This document shows, one piece after another, positions 9,755 through 20,433 of a stretch of DNA of 64,000 nt. The DNA is from Lactobacillus laiwuensis (GTDB taxonomy: Bacteria > Bacillota > Bacilli > Lactobacillales > Lactobacillaceae). Numbering within the stretch: position 1 is the stretch's first letter; every line of letters begins with the position of its first letter. Where the stretch lies: NCBI RefSeq assembly GCF_019972835.1, contig NZ_BPPB01000003.1, positions 1 to 64,000 on the forward strand, written 5' to 3'. Both the position numbers and the translations under genes were made by a program. The notes under the pieces are model-generated. The model was not told the origin of the DNA, did not search any database, and saw only the letters and a list, made by a program, of their open reading frames with translations.

Positions 9755-12700
9755 TTAAAAGTTTGCTTTCTTAACGAACCTCCCTTTACTTATTGTGTAG
9801 TATTTTTTATGACCGATTTTGACTGGATTACCATAGGTATTCACAGATTTACGCTTCTTGAGTACTTTCTTGCCTAGACGATGACCATACTTATTGTATA
9901 CATAAGCATTATGTTTCAGCTTTAATTTCTTGGCATCAATATTGCCACTAGCTATATAAAGGCCATCAGGCAAAGCATAGTATTTCTGACCATTGATTGT
10001 CTTCTTACCAGTAGTTTCAACAACTGAACCTGCATTGAAGATCAGCTTATTTGCACGCCTGCCGTTTTCATCATAAAGGTAAGCATTATGCTTTAAGCTC
10101 TTAGCAACAGTGACAACAGGTTGTTCAGTAGTATTGGTATTTGTTGGTGCAACCTCTTCATTGGCTGATTTTGCAGAAGTTACTAACTTAACATTTGCTG
10201 CTTTGACGAAGCGGTTCTTACCAATAGTAAAGTATCTCTTACCACGGATCTTAACGACTGCGCCATAGGTATTTAGCAGTTGACCCTTCTTGTAAACGCC
10301 TGTCTTCTTAACCCGCTTGCCAAATTGATTGTAAATATAAGCATTGTGAGTCAATTTTTGTCTAGTAGCCAATACATTTGCTGTAGCAACAAAGTACTTC
10401 TTATTCTTAGCACCTTGATCAACTAAGACGTAGTATTCTTTACCATTGATCGTCTCTGTGCCATAAACAGTAACTATTGAACCAACACCTAAAGTGATCT
10501 GGTTAGCACGTTTGCCTGATTCATCATACAGGTATGCATTATGCCTCAATTTGACTTGTGATGAATTAGTTAAATTACCATCACCATTTTGAGGCTTGTC
10601 TTTACCTGCATCAGCTGAGCCAGTTCCTGGTTTATTTCCAGGTCCTGGAGTTACTGTAGAACCGCCACCAGTGTTTCCACCGTTGCCAATGTTTTCAGTG
10701 TTTCCACCATTACCATTATTATCGCCGCCGTGAATAACCTTATCGATTGTTGCTGGATCGGAGCTATCCTGATGAATGACATCTATACCGTTATCACGGT
10801 TCTGGTCAATGTCGTCACCGCTACCAGCATGATCAATCTTATCTTTGGCATTATCTTTTTGATGATCAATCTCATCCTTGATCTTTTGTTTTTCATCATT
10901 AGTTAAATCACTGCCATCTTGGTGCTTGCCCTTATTATTGTCGACATCTTTTTTGGCATTCTTAGCAGCATCATCAACGGCACCCTTGGCAATTTCTTTT
11001 TCGGCTTCAAGTTTATTCTTTTGAATTTCGTCATAAGAATTGCCCTCCGTGTTTTTATGTTTATTAAAAGCATTTTGGATTGAAGAAGTATCAGCGTTAT
11101 CACCAAATTCTTTATGAATTTTATCGATAGCTGCTATTGCTTTATCAGCAACTTCCTGATCAGCTTTCTTCTTGCTGGCATCAATTGCCTTATTGACCTC
11201 AACTTGAATATCATCTTTAGCTGTGTTAGCAGCCTTGTCAATATTGGTCTTCTTACCGGCAGGATCATCACTAGGAGCATTAACTTGATCAATTGCTTCG
11301 TTACCCTCTTTAACATGTTCATTAACATTATTAATGAGGTCCAACTTAGTTTGACTATCGATATCTTTATTATTGATAATCTCAGTTTTAGCCTTATCAG
11401 CAGCGTTCTTAATGTCTTCCTTAGCTTTGAGTTTGTTCAAAGCTGTAATGCCTTGATTGTATGCAGAACTAATATCCGGAATATTGTCAGCCTTATTAAT
11501 ATCGGCAAGACCAGCAATAATATCATTGATATAGCCCTGATAGTCTGGATTAGCTCTCTGGTCACTAGTTAATTTATCATATTCACTTTGTAAACCGTTA
11601 GTGCCGCTTGTCGCATTCTGTTTATCTTTCACAAACCATACTGAAGGATTCTGCCAAATCTGATCAATGCTAGTACCAATCTGAGCTTCATCTTTTGGAA
11701 CCTTGTTAACGTCAGTGATAGCTTCAATGTTTCCTTTTTCACTATTATAAGCATCATCGATAGCTTGGTTAGCTTCCTGCTTTTCAGAATCAGTTAACTG
11801 CGACTGGTTAATGATATTATGAGCCTGATTCTGTTTTTCTTTCAAATGGCCTTCTGCCTTGGTCTTAGCACCAGCAAGAGCTGCTTGATCAATAACATTT
11901 GCGGTGCCAGGCATCTGTTCTCCAGTTGTAGGATCTTTATACCCGTCCCTAGCTTTATCAATTATTGTTTTAGCATCTTGCTTGACATCTTCAACGCTTC
12001 TGTCGCTACCATCCTTATTTTTATCAGGAATATTATTAATAGCAATCTTACTCTTGTCAATGATATCCTTGATCTTTTGTCTTTCAGCTTGTTGATCTGT
12101 TGCTGACAAGCCAGAGTCTTCAATCTTCTTATTAGCTTGATCCTGTATATCTTGTAACTGCTTAATAGCATCTTGCTTGGCTTGATAGATATCCGCTCTG
12201 TTTTTAGCTAGATCGTATATCTTATCTACGCCTGCTTGACCAAAGTCAAGTGCTTCATTGTTTTCTGGAACACCCTGTTCGATATTAGCCAACTTCTTCT
12301 TTGCGGCTTCAAAGTCAGATTGAGTCGCGTTATCAGGTAAAGTGACTTTGCCAATTTTGTCTTTGGTACTTTGCACTACTTGATCAAGTTGCTTTTGCAA
12401 ATCAGCCTTTTGATCATCAGTTAAATTAGTAGCAACTGAATTAATGTCACCTTTACCTTTGACATAATCATCGATAGCTGCAATTTGCCTGTTCTTTTCA
12501 GCTAGCAGATCACTTGGCAATTTAGCTTGGTCGATGGCCTTTTCGCCGGCCCCTTCAATATCATTTAAATTGTCATTATCCTTAGCGCCATAAATGTTGC
12601 TGGTTGCATTTTGCAAAGCAGTATTAATAGCATCTTCACCTTGACTAATTTCATTAGCATCAAGATTATTGCCTTGCAGACCCTTCTTTGCAGTTTCTGC

Positions 12701-15700
12701 ATAGCCCTTTAACTTGTTGATAGCGACATTCTTAGCTTCAAAGCGGTCAGTTAAACCAGTAATTGCTTTGACACCATCTTGTGCAGCCACATTCATAGCA
12801 TTATTAGGGTCTTGTGCATCATTTTTAGCATTTTGAATGATTTGAGCAGCTTTATCACGTTCAGATTTGATCTGTTCTCTCATTTGCTCAGCCAGATCTT
12901 TATTGTCCTTAGCGATTTCGTCTGCAGCAGCAGAAGCCTTATTGACGGCATCTTGCAACTGAGTTAAAGCATTGGTCAAAGATTCTTCTTTACCAATATC
13001 AGTACTGATATTATTTAGATCATTGTTGTTCTGGCTCTGAGCATTAGTCAAACCATTTTTATCCTTGGCCGAGTTTATCCTGGTCTCACCATCTTTACGA
13101 GCCTGATCAATTTTGGCATTTAGCTCGTCATATTGGTCTTGACCCAGCTTTTTATCAGCTAGGTCTTGATCAATCTTTTGTTGGAGTTTGTCTGCAGCAT
13201 TCTTCAGATCATTCTTAGCTGCGACTTTATCATTGGCAAGTTGAGTATCCTTTCCAGTTTCCACGATACCGTTAATGGCATTTTGGCCTTCATCTTTGGC
13301 TTTATTAACTTCATCGGTATTTTTAGCTTTATCAATCTTGTCCTTGGCTTTGTCACGCTCGTTATTGATTGAATCTTGGTCATTTGAATCATTTTTACCA
13401 GCTTCAATTGCAAGTTTATCCAAGTCTGATTTAGCCTTGTTCTTAGTTGCTTGCAATTTGGCATCTGTCAATGCCTGATTAATGTTGACTATACCAGCAT
13501 TCTTTTCACTTTCAATTTGATCTTTAGAAGCTCCGCTGACCTTGGCAACAGCACGATCATATGCGTCTACAGCTTGTTTTGTGAAAGCAGTCTTTTGATC
13601 ATCAGTTAAGTCATTCAGTCTATTAATTTGATCACGAACACCAGCAAGATCGTCCTTCCCATCTAAAGTATCCTTTAGCTCTTGCAGTGCTTCATCCCGT
13701 TGATTTCTAATCTGCTCAGCTTGCTGAGAGGCAGCAATATCAAGAATGTTTTGTATGCTTTGAATAGTGTTGCCTTTGATCTTATTAACAGTTGCAATAT
13801 CACTGGCAGCATTAATGTCATTTTGACCAAGATTCGTAACAGCTTTGACTGCGTCCTGATCTTTCTTATTTGTTAATTGGGTATTTGCTTTAGTACTTGC
13901 TTCATTAATTGCAGTTATTGCGGCAGCTTTGGCAGCAGCTAAGTCTGCAACTGTTTCTGCCTTATTAATAGCAGCTATTGCATCTTTACTATAGCCATCT
14001 ACCTGATCTTTATTAGTAGCCTTCTTAATGTTTGCAATTGCAGTGCTGGAAGCCTGCTGAATAGCATTGTTGGCCTGATCAAATACGTCCTTAACTTTTG
14101 CCTTATCATCATCGTTAAGTCCATTATAAATTCCTTGCAAACGAGAAGTGGCATTAGTTGCAGCAGTAGAAATTTGATCAATTGCGCTGTTCTTATATCC
14201 TTCAAGGCCATTGCCTTTGGCAGCAGCCGCGTCAATTGCCAGTTCACCATTTTGTTCTGCAAGATTAGAAGCTGGAATATCTTTTTGACTGTCGACATTA
14301 CCCTTGGCCTCATCACGAGCAGCTTTAATTCCAGCAATAGTGGAATCTTTCACAGCTTGAGTAATATCGGTTGAGTTGCTAATGCGATCAATAGCTTTTT
14401 GAGCATAATCATCAAGTTTTTGCTTGTTAATAACTTTATTAATGTTTAAATCACTGATGACATCATCAATAGCTGCTTTGCCTTGTTGAGCTGCTTGGGT
14501 AACTTGTTGAATAGAAGATGTACTTGCGGAGTTAATATTCTTGACTGCTTGATTGTATTGCTCGTCAACTTTAGCTCGTAAACCGTTCTTATTGGCACTT
14601 GTAACTTGATCCATATTGCCAATTTGCTCTCTAATTTTGCTTCTCTCAGTAAGCAAGTCATTTAGAGCTTGATCCTTGGCAGATTGCAAGTTTGCAGCTT
14701 CCTGAATCTCAGTCAGTTTCCTCGTGCCATTGGTAAGAGCAGTATCAATATCGTCTTTACCAGCTGCTTGAATAGCCGACTGAGCATTATTAAAGGCATT
14801 TGAGATTTGGTTATAGTAATCGTTCTTTTCGGTAACGCTTAAATTAGGATCGGTAGTTATTTGGGTATTTGCATTATCGCGAGCTTCTTTTAGTTTATTA
14901 ATAGCATCCTGACGCTGCTTTGCTAAAGCTTGTGTGGCTTCGTTATCCGAGATACTATCAACGATACTTTGGATACTCTTTTTGCCTTTATCCGCATCAT
15001 TATTAATATCTGAAACATTAAAGTCGCCCGTTACAGCCTGAACAGCTTGATCATAGGCATTGTCAATCTGGTCTAATTTATCTACCCAGTCTTTGTCGTT
15101 AAGTGAACCTTTATCATGAGCGGTAGAAATGGTCTCTCTGGCTTCATTCTTAGCAGTTTGTAAATCAGATATTGCTTTGGCACGTGCTGCAGAAACCAGA
15201 GCATCGTTCAAGTCCTTGGTAATATTGTTTTCACCGTCCTGAAGAACAGATTTGATACTGTCTTCATCTTGAGCGGCAGCAATCTTATCTTTAGCTGATT
15301 GTGCATCCTGATCAATCAAATCTTCATAGTGCTTTTTGGTTGATTGACTGAGTTGACTGTCAGGTATGCTTTCAATCTTAGCTTTAGCAGCCTTTGCTGC
15401 ATCCTCAACTGCTTGTGAAGCTTTTGCCCGTGCATCTTTGATCACACTGTTACCCTTATTTTGGGCATCAGCGACTATACTGTCTATCTTTCCTTTGGCT
15501 GTTGTAACAGCATCATCAACCTTTGAAGGGTCAATGCTGTTTAAACCGTTAATACTGTCATCTGCAACTTTTTTAATTTGATTATGATATGAATCCTTTT
15601 CGGCGTCACTGAGGTTTGTTATAGCATCAATAGCTTTATCAGCATCCTGTTGTTTCTGCCTAATCTGTGCGGCAGCATCAGTTAGTTGATTATTGCGTTT

Positions 15701-18700
15701 ACCTAACTCTTGCTGCTTAGTCAACAGATTGTTAAGAGCTGTAATACCGTCATTTCTGGCTCCGTCAATTGCTGCAAGTGAATCAGCTTGATCAACCCTC
15801 TGAGTATATCCCAGTGGATTAGTATTATTACTTAAAATCTTCTGAGCCTGCGTTTTAGCATCATCAATATTCTGAGCAGTTAAACCAGGAATATTGCTGA
15901 TTTGATTTTCAACATCTGCTTCAACATCGGCTAACTTCTGCTTGGAGATTGCTTTAAGCACATTCTTTTTAGCAGTATCCTCTGCAGTTGCAACTGCATT
16001 AGAGTCAGCAGAATTATCAATACTTGCCAATCCGTCACTAATTGCTTTGGCGATAGTGGTGGTTGAATTAACCGACAGACTATCCTCGTTAGTAACAGCA
16101 TATCCTGAAACTTCAGACTTAGCAGCAGCCTTATCAAAAGCAGTTTGCGTTGCTGCTACTCTTTGATCGATACCTGTAACATCTGAGGTACCATAAATTG
16201 ATTTATTAGCATCATAATTTGAATCACCCGGTTTGGCAGTAGCTACTTTAGCAGCATTATCAATTGCATTTAAGTAAGCTACTTGATCTGCAGGAGCAAG
16301 ACCAGAATTTTGGACTCTCTTCTTAGCTGCTGTAGCTGCCTTATTAATAGCGTCTGCTTCCTGATTTGCATAAACTTGTTTGATTGCTTCTAGACCATTT
16401 GAACCGTCAGGATCGTCACCATTGATGACTTTATGTACGGCATCATTTAAAGAATCCTGAATATCAGTTGTTTTGTCACTATGCTTGGCAATTTCATCTT
16501 TGGCTGCTGCCTGTAATTTCTTAATTGCAGCGATAGTATTCTTAAGAGCGTCAATGGTATCTTGAGCTTCTTTTTGGTGATTTTTGACTGAAGCTTCATT
16601 AGTATCTTTATCGATGTCACCTTGAGTAGCGACGATTGCATCCGGACGTTTCAACCTGTCAATCAAGCCATTGACTTCATCTTTTTCTGTATTATTTAGG
16701 TTAGCATCTTTAGCAAGGTCAGCTATATCAGATTTTACTTGACCGATTTGCTGGTTAAGACCTGTTTTCACAGTGTTCTTATAGTCAAGACCAATCTTGT
16801 CAATTGCCTTGATTCCGTCATCCTTAGCTTTAGCAACATCAGTGCTATTTTGTGCTGCCTTAACTTGGCTAATTGCATTATCCCTAGCGCCATTAATTGT
16901 CTGCGATTGTGAAGGATAATATCCAGCTTGTTTACTTGCTTCAGCGTTCAGGGCATTAATGGCATTAGTCCTATCAGTTTCAACTTGAGCCGAATTTTGT
17001 GCTGCTGTAATAGCATCATTAATAATCTTTAAAGCATCATTTTTGCGTTGATTTACTTTAGTAATTGAGTCTGCACTAGGGTCATAGACTGAAGTTGACT
17101 TGTTAGCACTATTAATGGTCTTGGAAGCAGCAGCAGCAGCCTGAGTCATCGCATCATTAAATGCCTTATTCTGATCGGCGGTCAGATTATTTGGCTTATT
17201 CGTTTTAGCATTATTAATTGCATCAGTAATTGCCTTAGCTGCTTGATCACGGACTTCACTCAATGTCAAAATATCCAATTTCTGTCTGACAGGTTTTGAA
17301 GTATCAGTTGGATCATAGCCAATGAAGTTAGCACTAGGTGATAATTCAATACCATAATTTTTATTAAATTTGACAGTTTGATCTGCCGGAATGGTAAAGG
17401 TAAATGAACCATCATTGTTGACCTCAGCAGCATACTGGGTTGGCAGCGGATTTAGTGAGCTATTCTTAGAGTCTCTATACGTATCATCAGTTGCAGCATA
17501 AGGATTGGGAACACCATTATTCTTATCATCCTTATCTGGCCACGGAATTTTTTTGCCCTTATCGTCAATAATATTGGCGGCAATATAAGCTTTAGTAGCT
17601 ACCGGCATAACCAAACTAAACGGATTCTTAATGTTTTTTGGATCGCCTTTAAGGTCATCTGGACCATCTGTATCAGGGTTATACCCAATTACGCTTCCTG
17701 CAGCACCTGTAATAGTATTTGATCCATCGTCATTTCTCTTGATAGTCACCTTGCTAGTGTCAATATCCATAAAACCACTTGGGTTGGCAGGAATAAAGGC
17801 AATGTTATTATAACCAAAGTTCTTACTATTATTGAAAGCTCTTTGAATAATATCAATAAAGAGATCGTCAAAAGTTTTATTGGCCTTAGCAGTTTCAGCT
17901 AAAGATTCTTTCACATCGGTTGGTAATTTATCATAATCAATACCAGCATTCGTTACATTGATTATTAATTCCTGTAATTTTTCATTATTTAGAGGCATTT
18001 TCCCATTCAGCAACTCAAGCTTGTCTACGAGAATGGTGCCTCCCCGTTTTTTTCTAACATTTAAAACGTGGAATGGAGGCAAAGTGACCTTGTCAATTCC
18101 AAGTCCTAAGCCATTAAGATCAAATTGCTGCCGTACATTAGTTATGGTGATATTATTTTCGCCAATGATACTGGTGTCAGGGTTCTTGTTAGCCTGCGCA
18201 TTCAAAATTAATGAAGTAGGGTTATTGACTATTAAGGTACCACCTTGAACGTCCACTAACGTGATAGGTTTGTTACCGGCACCTGATCCAGAACCTACTG
18301 TCGTGGAACCGTCAAGACTGATATTAAAAGCACCGTTTTCAACATCAGCTTTGCCATTAATAAAAACTAAAGTTCCGCTGTAGTCACCCATATCTTGACC
18401 AGTGACATTTAAAGCACCTTTTGGTCTAATTGTGAAATTACCACGATCGTAAATAAGGTTACCATTATTTGCATCACTAATGTTACCATTAGTAGTGACA
18501 TTTACTACACCATTAGTTCCAATATTAAAACTAGAGTCATTATCCTGTAAATATATCGCCCTACATTTGCTGTTATTACGAGTACCTTGATATGGCTTTA
18601 CAGTAGAGTTATCGCCCATATTAATATCCATCTTACCCGCAACATCTACTTTGCCCTTACCTCTGATGTAAATGACAGAGAATGGCATCCACCCTTCACC

Positions 18701-19933
18701 AGTTGCTCCATGAGAACCATCATAGTCTTTAAGGGGAGTTAAATTAACAGTTGCGCCTTGATCAACTTGGACAATATCATTGTCACTTTCCATTTGAATG
18801 ACGGTGCCACCAAAAGTAGATCCTTTAAAGGTTCCATCTACAAATTCAACGCTGCAATTTGCACCAGTGAACTGAAATAATTGCTGGTCGTTACCATCAT
18901 ATGGTTCACCTGGAAAATAAGGTGTCTTAACTGTATTTATATCATTATCACCATAAAAGAAAATGTGAGTGTTCCGACCAGCATAGATCAACTGGGAACC
19001 GTAAAATTTGGTATTTTTAAATCTAATATTAGCAGTTTGATTAGTATTTAGCCCAGCAGTATCAAATACACCGTAAAAATCCCCACTCACTAACGTAACA
19101 TTCTCATAAGTTATGTCTGCGGAAGTATTCGTGGAAATTTGAGGATGATATCCTTTAAAATCAATTAAATGCGGTTGATTTCCTACTGATTTGATTACTA
19201 AATTTCTTCCCGGAACATTACCAAAACTATAAACATCTCCATTAGGTCCGTCATTAATATCATTCATGATATCAATTTCACTGATACTTGCATTTAGGTA
19301 AGCTTTAGTAAACTCACTCCAATTTGTTACATTCGCAACAGTACCAGTAGTAGCGTCCCTCTTGGCATCTTTATCGACTAATGCGGGAGTCTGAGAATCA
19401 GTTTTTTCTGCACTATTTGTTTTTGAATTATCCTGATCTGTTGCACCATCTGCTTTAGCTGGATCCTTTGTAGCACTTTGATCCTGATCAGGAGTTTTTG
19501 CACTGTTATCAGCGGCAGTTTCCTTGTCTTTTTGATCATCAGTCTTGGAATCAGTAGTTTTAGCTGTAGAATCCTTTGTAGTAGAGGTTGTATTCTCAGT
19601 ATCCGTACTCTTTAAAAAAGAACTCAGACCGGAAAATGTACTTAAATTAGTATCTTGCTTCTTCGGACTTGCTTGCTTATTTGCGTTTGCAGTATCTGCT
19701 TTGTCTGCAGTCTGATCAGATTCAGTCTGGGACTTATTCGTTTCAGAACTAATTTCTTCCTTTGCAGGATCAATAGTGTCAGCCTTGGCAGTCTGGCTAT
19801 TCAGGCCAAAGAATGTAAAACCAAGCAAAACAGAAGCAGCACCAATTGTCAATTTTCTAATTGAGAAGTGGTCCTGCTTTGCCTGCATTTCCATTTTACG
19901 AATTCTTTCCTTATTATTGTTTTTACCTAACAT
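9755..19933 (-). CDS. Giant YSIRK/beta-helix/helical-repeat/SLAP surface protein, paralogue 2
   Basis: 3,392 residues, complete, ATG 19933 with a GAAAGGA ribosome site. Order of parts: YSIRK-type signal peptide (1-52); Asp/Lys/Thr/Ser linker (53-200); beta-helix head (about 205-630) with regularly spaced Asn/Gly turns, resembling the pectate-lyase-like adhesive domain; a second beta-rich block (about 640-890); DUF1542/FIVAR-like helical repeats with recurring A..AI..I...P.L pattern (about 890-3080); Gly/Asn-rich linker (GNGGNTGGG); four SLAP repeats in two pairs (about 3129-3392), each opening with HNAY(L/I/V)Y. SLAP repeats bind the cell wall non-covalently in lactobacilli; no LPXTG motif is present, so sortase anchoring is unlikely. 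Inferred role: long fibrillar adhesin; ligand unknown. Own promoter and terminator suggest monocistronic expression. Confidence 0.95.
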   Translation of the reverse strand: MLGKNNNKERIRKMEMQAKQDHFSIRKLTIGAASVLLGFTFFGLNSQTAKADTIDPAKEEISSETNKSQTESDQTADKADTANANKQASPKKQDTNLSTFSGLSSFLKSTDTENTTSTTKDSTAKTTDSKTDDQKDKETAADNSAKTPDQDQSATKDPAKADGATDQDNSKTNSAEKTDSQTPALVDKDAKRDATTGTVANVTNWSEFTKAYLNASISEIDIMNDINDGPNGDVYSFGNVPGRNLVIKSVGNQPHLIDFKGYHPQISTNTSADITYENVTLVSGDFYGVFDTAGLNTNQTANIRFKNTKFYGSQLIYAGRNTHIFFYGDNDINTVKTPYFPGEPYDGNDQQLFQFTGANCSVEFVDGTFKGSTFGGTVIQMESDNDIVQVDQGATVNLTPLKDYDGSHGATGEGWMPFSVIYIRGKGKVDVAGKMDINMGDNSTVKPYQGTRNNSKCRAIYLQDNDSSFNIGTNGVVNVTTNGNISDANNGNLIYDRGNFTIRPKGALNVTGQDMGDYSGTLVFINGKADVENGAFNISLDGSTTVGSGSGAGNKPITLVDVQGGTLIVNNPTSLILNAQANKNPDTSIIGENNITITNVRQQFDLNGLGLGIDKVTLPPFHVLNVRKKRGGTILVDKLELLNGKMPLNNEKLQELIINVTNAGIDYDKLPTDVKESLAETAKANKTFDDLFIDIIQRAFNNSKNFGYNNIAFIPANPSGFMDIDTSKVTIKRNDDGSNTITGAAGSVIGYNPDTDGPDDLKGDPKNIKNPFSLVMPVATKAYIAANIIDDKGKKIPWPDKDDKNNGVPNPYAATDDTYRDSKNSSLNPLPTQYAAEVNNDGSFTFTIPADQTVKFNKNYGIELSPSANFIGYDPTDTSKPVRQKLDILTLSEVRDQAAKAITDAINNAKTNKPNNLTADQNKAFNDAMTQAAAAASKTINSANKSTSVYDPSADSITKVNQRKNDALKIINDAITAAQNSAQVETDRTNAINALNAEASKQAGYYPSQSQTINGARDNAISQVKAAQNSTDVAKAKDDGIKAIDKIGLDYKNTVKTGLNQQIGQVKSDIADLAKDANLNNTEKDEVNGLIDRLKRPDAIVATQGDIDKDTNEASVKNHQKEAQDTIDALKNTIAAIKKLQAAAKDEIAKHSDKTTDIQDSLNDAVHKVINGDDPDGSNGLEAIKQVYANQEADAINKAATAAKKRVQNSGLAPADQVAYLNAIDNAAKVATAKPGDSNYDANKSIYGTSDVTGIDQRVAATQTAFDKAAAKSEVSGYAVTNEDSLSVNSTTTIAKAISDGLASIDNSADSNAVATAEDTAKKNVLKAISKQKLADVEADVENQISNIPGLTAQNIDDAKTQAQKILSNNTNPLGYTQRVDQADSLAAIDGARNDGITALNNLLTKQQELGKRNNQLTDAAAQIRQKQQDADKAIDAITNLSDAEKDSYHNQIKKVADDSINGLNSIDPSKVDDAVTTAKGKIDSIVADAQNKGNSVIKDARAKASQAVEDAAKAAKAKIESIPDSQLSQSTKKHYEDLIDQDAQSAKDKIAAAQDEDSIKSVLQDGENNITKDLNDALVSAARAKAISDLQTAKNEARETISTAHDKGSLNDKDWVDKLDQIDNAYDQAVQAVTGDFNVSDINNDADKGKKSIQSIVDSISDNEATQALAKQRQDAINKLKEARDNANTQITTDPNLSVTEKNDYYNQISNAFNNAQSAIQAAGKDDIDTALTNGTRKLTEIQEAANLQSAKDQALNDLLTERSKIREQIGNMDQVTSANKNGLRAKVDEQYNQAVKNINSASTSSIQQVTQAAQQGKAAIDDVISDLNINKVINKQKLDDYAQKAIDRISNSTDITQAVKDSTIAGIKAARDEAKGNVDSQKDIPASNLAEQNGELAIDAAAAKGNGLEGYKNSAIDQISTAATNATSRLQGIYNGLNDDDKAKVKDVFDQANNAIQQASSTAIANIKKATNKDQVDGYSKDAIAAINKAETVADLAAAKAAAITAINEASTKANTQLTNKKDQDAVKAVTNLGQNDINAASDIATVNKIKGNTIQSIQNILDIAASQQAEQIRNQRDEALQELKDTLDGKDDLAGVRDQINRLNDLTDDQKTAFTKQAVDAYDRAVAKVSGASKDQIESEKNAGIVNINQALTDAKLQATKNKAKSDLDKLAIEAGKNDSNDQDSINNERDKAKDKIDKAKNTDEVNKAKDEGQNAINGIVETGKDTQLANDKVAAKNDLKNAADKLQQKIDQDLADKKLGQDQYDELNAKIDQARKDGETRINSAKDKNGLTNAQSQNNNDLNNISTDIGKEESLTNALTQLQDAVNKASAAADEIAKDNKDLAEQMREQIKSERDKAAQIIQNAKNDAQDPNNAMNVAAQDGVKAITGLTDRFEAKNVAINKLKGYAETAKKGLQGNNLDANEISQGEDAINTALQNATSNIYGAKDNDNLNDIEGAGEKAIDQAKLPSDLLAEKNRQIAAIDDYVKGKGDINSVATNLTDDQKADLQKQLDQVVQSTKDKIGKVTLPDNATQSDFEAAKKKLANIEQGVPENNEALDFGQAGVDKIYDLAKNRADIYQAKQDAIKQLQDIQDQANKKIEDSGLSATDQQAERQKIKDIIDKSKIAINNIPDKNKDGSDRSVEDVKQDAKTIIDKARDGYKDPTTGEQMPGTANVIDQAALAGAKTKAEGHLKEKQNQAHNIINQSQLTDSEKQEANQAIDDAYNSEKGNIEAITDVNKVPKDEAQIGTSIDQIWQNPSVWFVKDKQNATSGTNGLQSEYDKLTSDQRANPDYQGYINDIIAGLADINKADNIPDISSAYNQGITALNKLKAKEDIKNAADKAKTEIINNKDIDSQTKLDLINNVNEHVKEGNEAIDQVNAPSDDPAGKKTNIDKAANTAKDDIQVEVNKAIDASKKKADQEVADKAIAAIDKIHKEFGDNADTSSIQNAFNKHKNTEGNSYDEIQKNKLEAEKEIAKGAVDDAAKNAKKDVDNNKGKHQDGSDLTNDEKQKIKDEIDHQKDNAKDKIDHAGSGDDIDQNRDNGIDVIHQDSSDPATIDKVIHGGDNNGNGGNTENIGNGGNTGGGSTVTPGPGNKPGTGSADAGKDKPQNGDGNLTNSSQVKLRHNAYLYDESGKRANQITLGVGSIVTVYGTETINGKEYYVLVDQGAKNKKYFVATANVLATRQKLTHNAYIYNQFGKRVKKTGVYKKGQLLNTYGAVVKIRGKRYFTIGKNRFVKAANVKLVTSAKSANEEVAPTNTNTTEQPVVTVAKSLKHNAYLYDENGRRANKLIFNAGSVVETTGKKTINGQKYYALPDGLYIASGNIDAKKLKLKHNAYVYNKYGHRLGKKVLKKRKSVNTYGNPVKIGHKKYYTISKGRFVKKANF

Positions 19934-19970
19934 AAATTAATCCTTTCTCAAAAATCATATTTACAGCAAT

Positions 19971-19999
19971 ATTCTAGTTCCAGGCATTTTTATTGTCAA
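19971..19999 (-). promoter_or_regulatory. Promoter of giant surface gene 2
   Basis: Minus strand -35 TTGACA (19994-19999), 17-bp spacer, -10 TAGAAT (19971-19976), 38 bp ahead of the ATG. The upstream flank AATACTATA is shared with the gene 3 promoter region. Confidence 0.75.
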
Positions 20000-20374
20000 T
20001 ATAGTATTTGATATTTACTTGTTGCAAATAACTTATATTTAAAAAATAAACTATTTAATTTATAAAATAACATATTTTTATTAAAAAATGCACTTATAAT
20101 ATAATTTATTAGGATATAAAATAACATTAATAAGTATTAAAAAAACAATAATCTTTTAAATATTTATGTATATAAGAAATATTTCCAATAATTAATCTTT
20201 TCATATATTTTTATATACTATACAGTAGTTAAAACACTGTTTACTATATATGAATATTTTTATAAACCTTATACTAACTTGATTTGTGGGATTAATTTTA
20301 ATATTTGAAAAAATACTATATAAAAGAATAGTTATATACTATTAGTTTTAAAAAACTACAAAAAAGCGCAAAAA
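20000..20374. other. AT-rich intergenic region between giant genes 2 and 3
   Basis: About 375 bp, very AT-rich, with several ATATA and ACTATATA tracts. No reading frame with a ribosome binding site was seen on either strand. It may hold upstream promoter elements for gene 2, but nothing specific can be supported. Confidence 0.5.
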
Positions 20375-20416
20375 AAAGTGCCGGAAAATGTTATTTCTAA
20401 CATTTTCCGACACTTT
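20375..20416 (-). terminator. Terminator of giant surface gene 3
   Basis: Long near-perfect hairpin (arms 20375-20393 and 20398-20416, loop of 4) placed 18 bp after the stop codon of gene 3 and followed on the minus strand by a run of eight T. A textbook intrinsic terminator. Confidence 0.9.
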
Positions 20417-20433
20417 ATTTAAGCTATTTCAAT

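Noticed and set aside
11114-11572. A 152-codon plus-strand frame antisense to giant gene 2
   Set aside because: It is the reverse reading of the Ala/Asp/Lys repeats; it looks hydrophobic by composition only and lacks a promoter or ribosome site.
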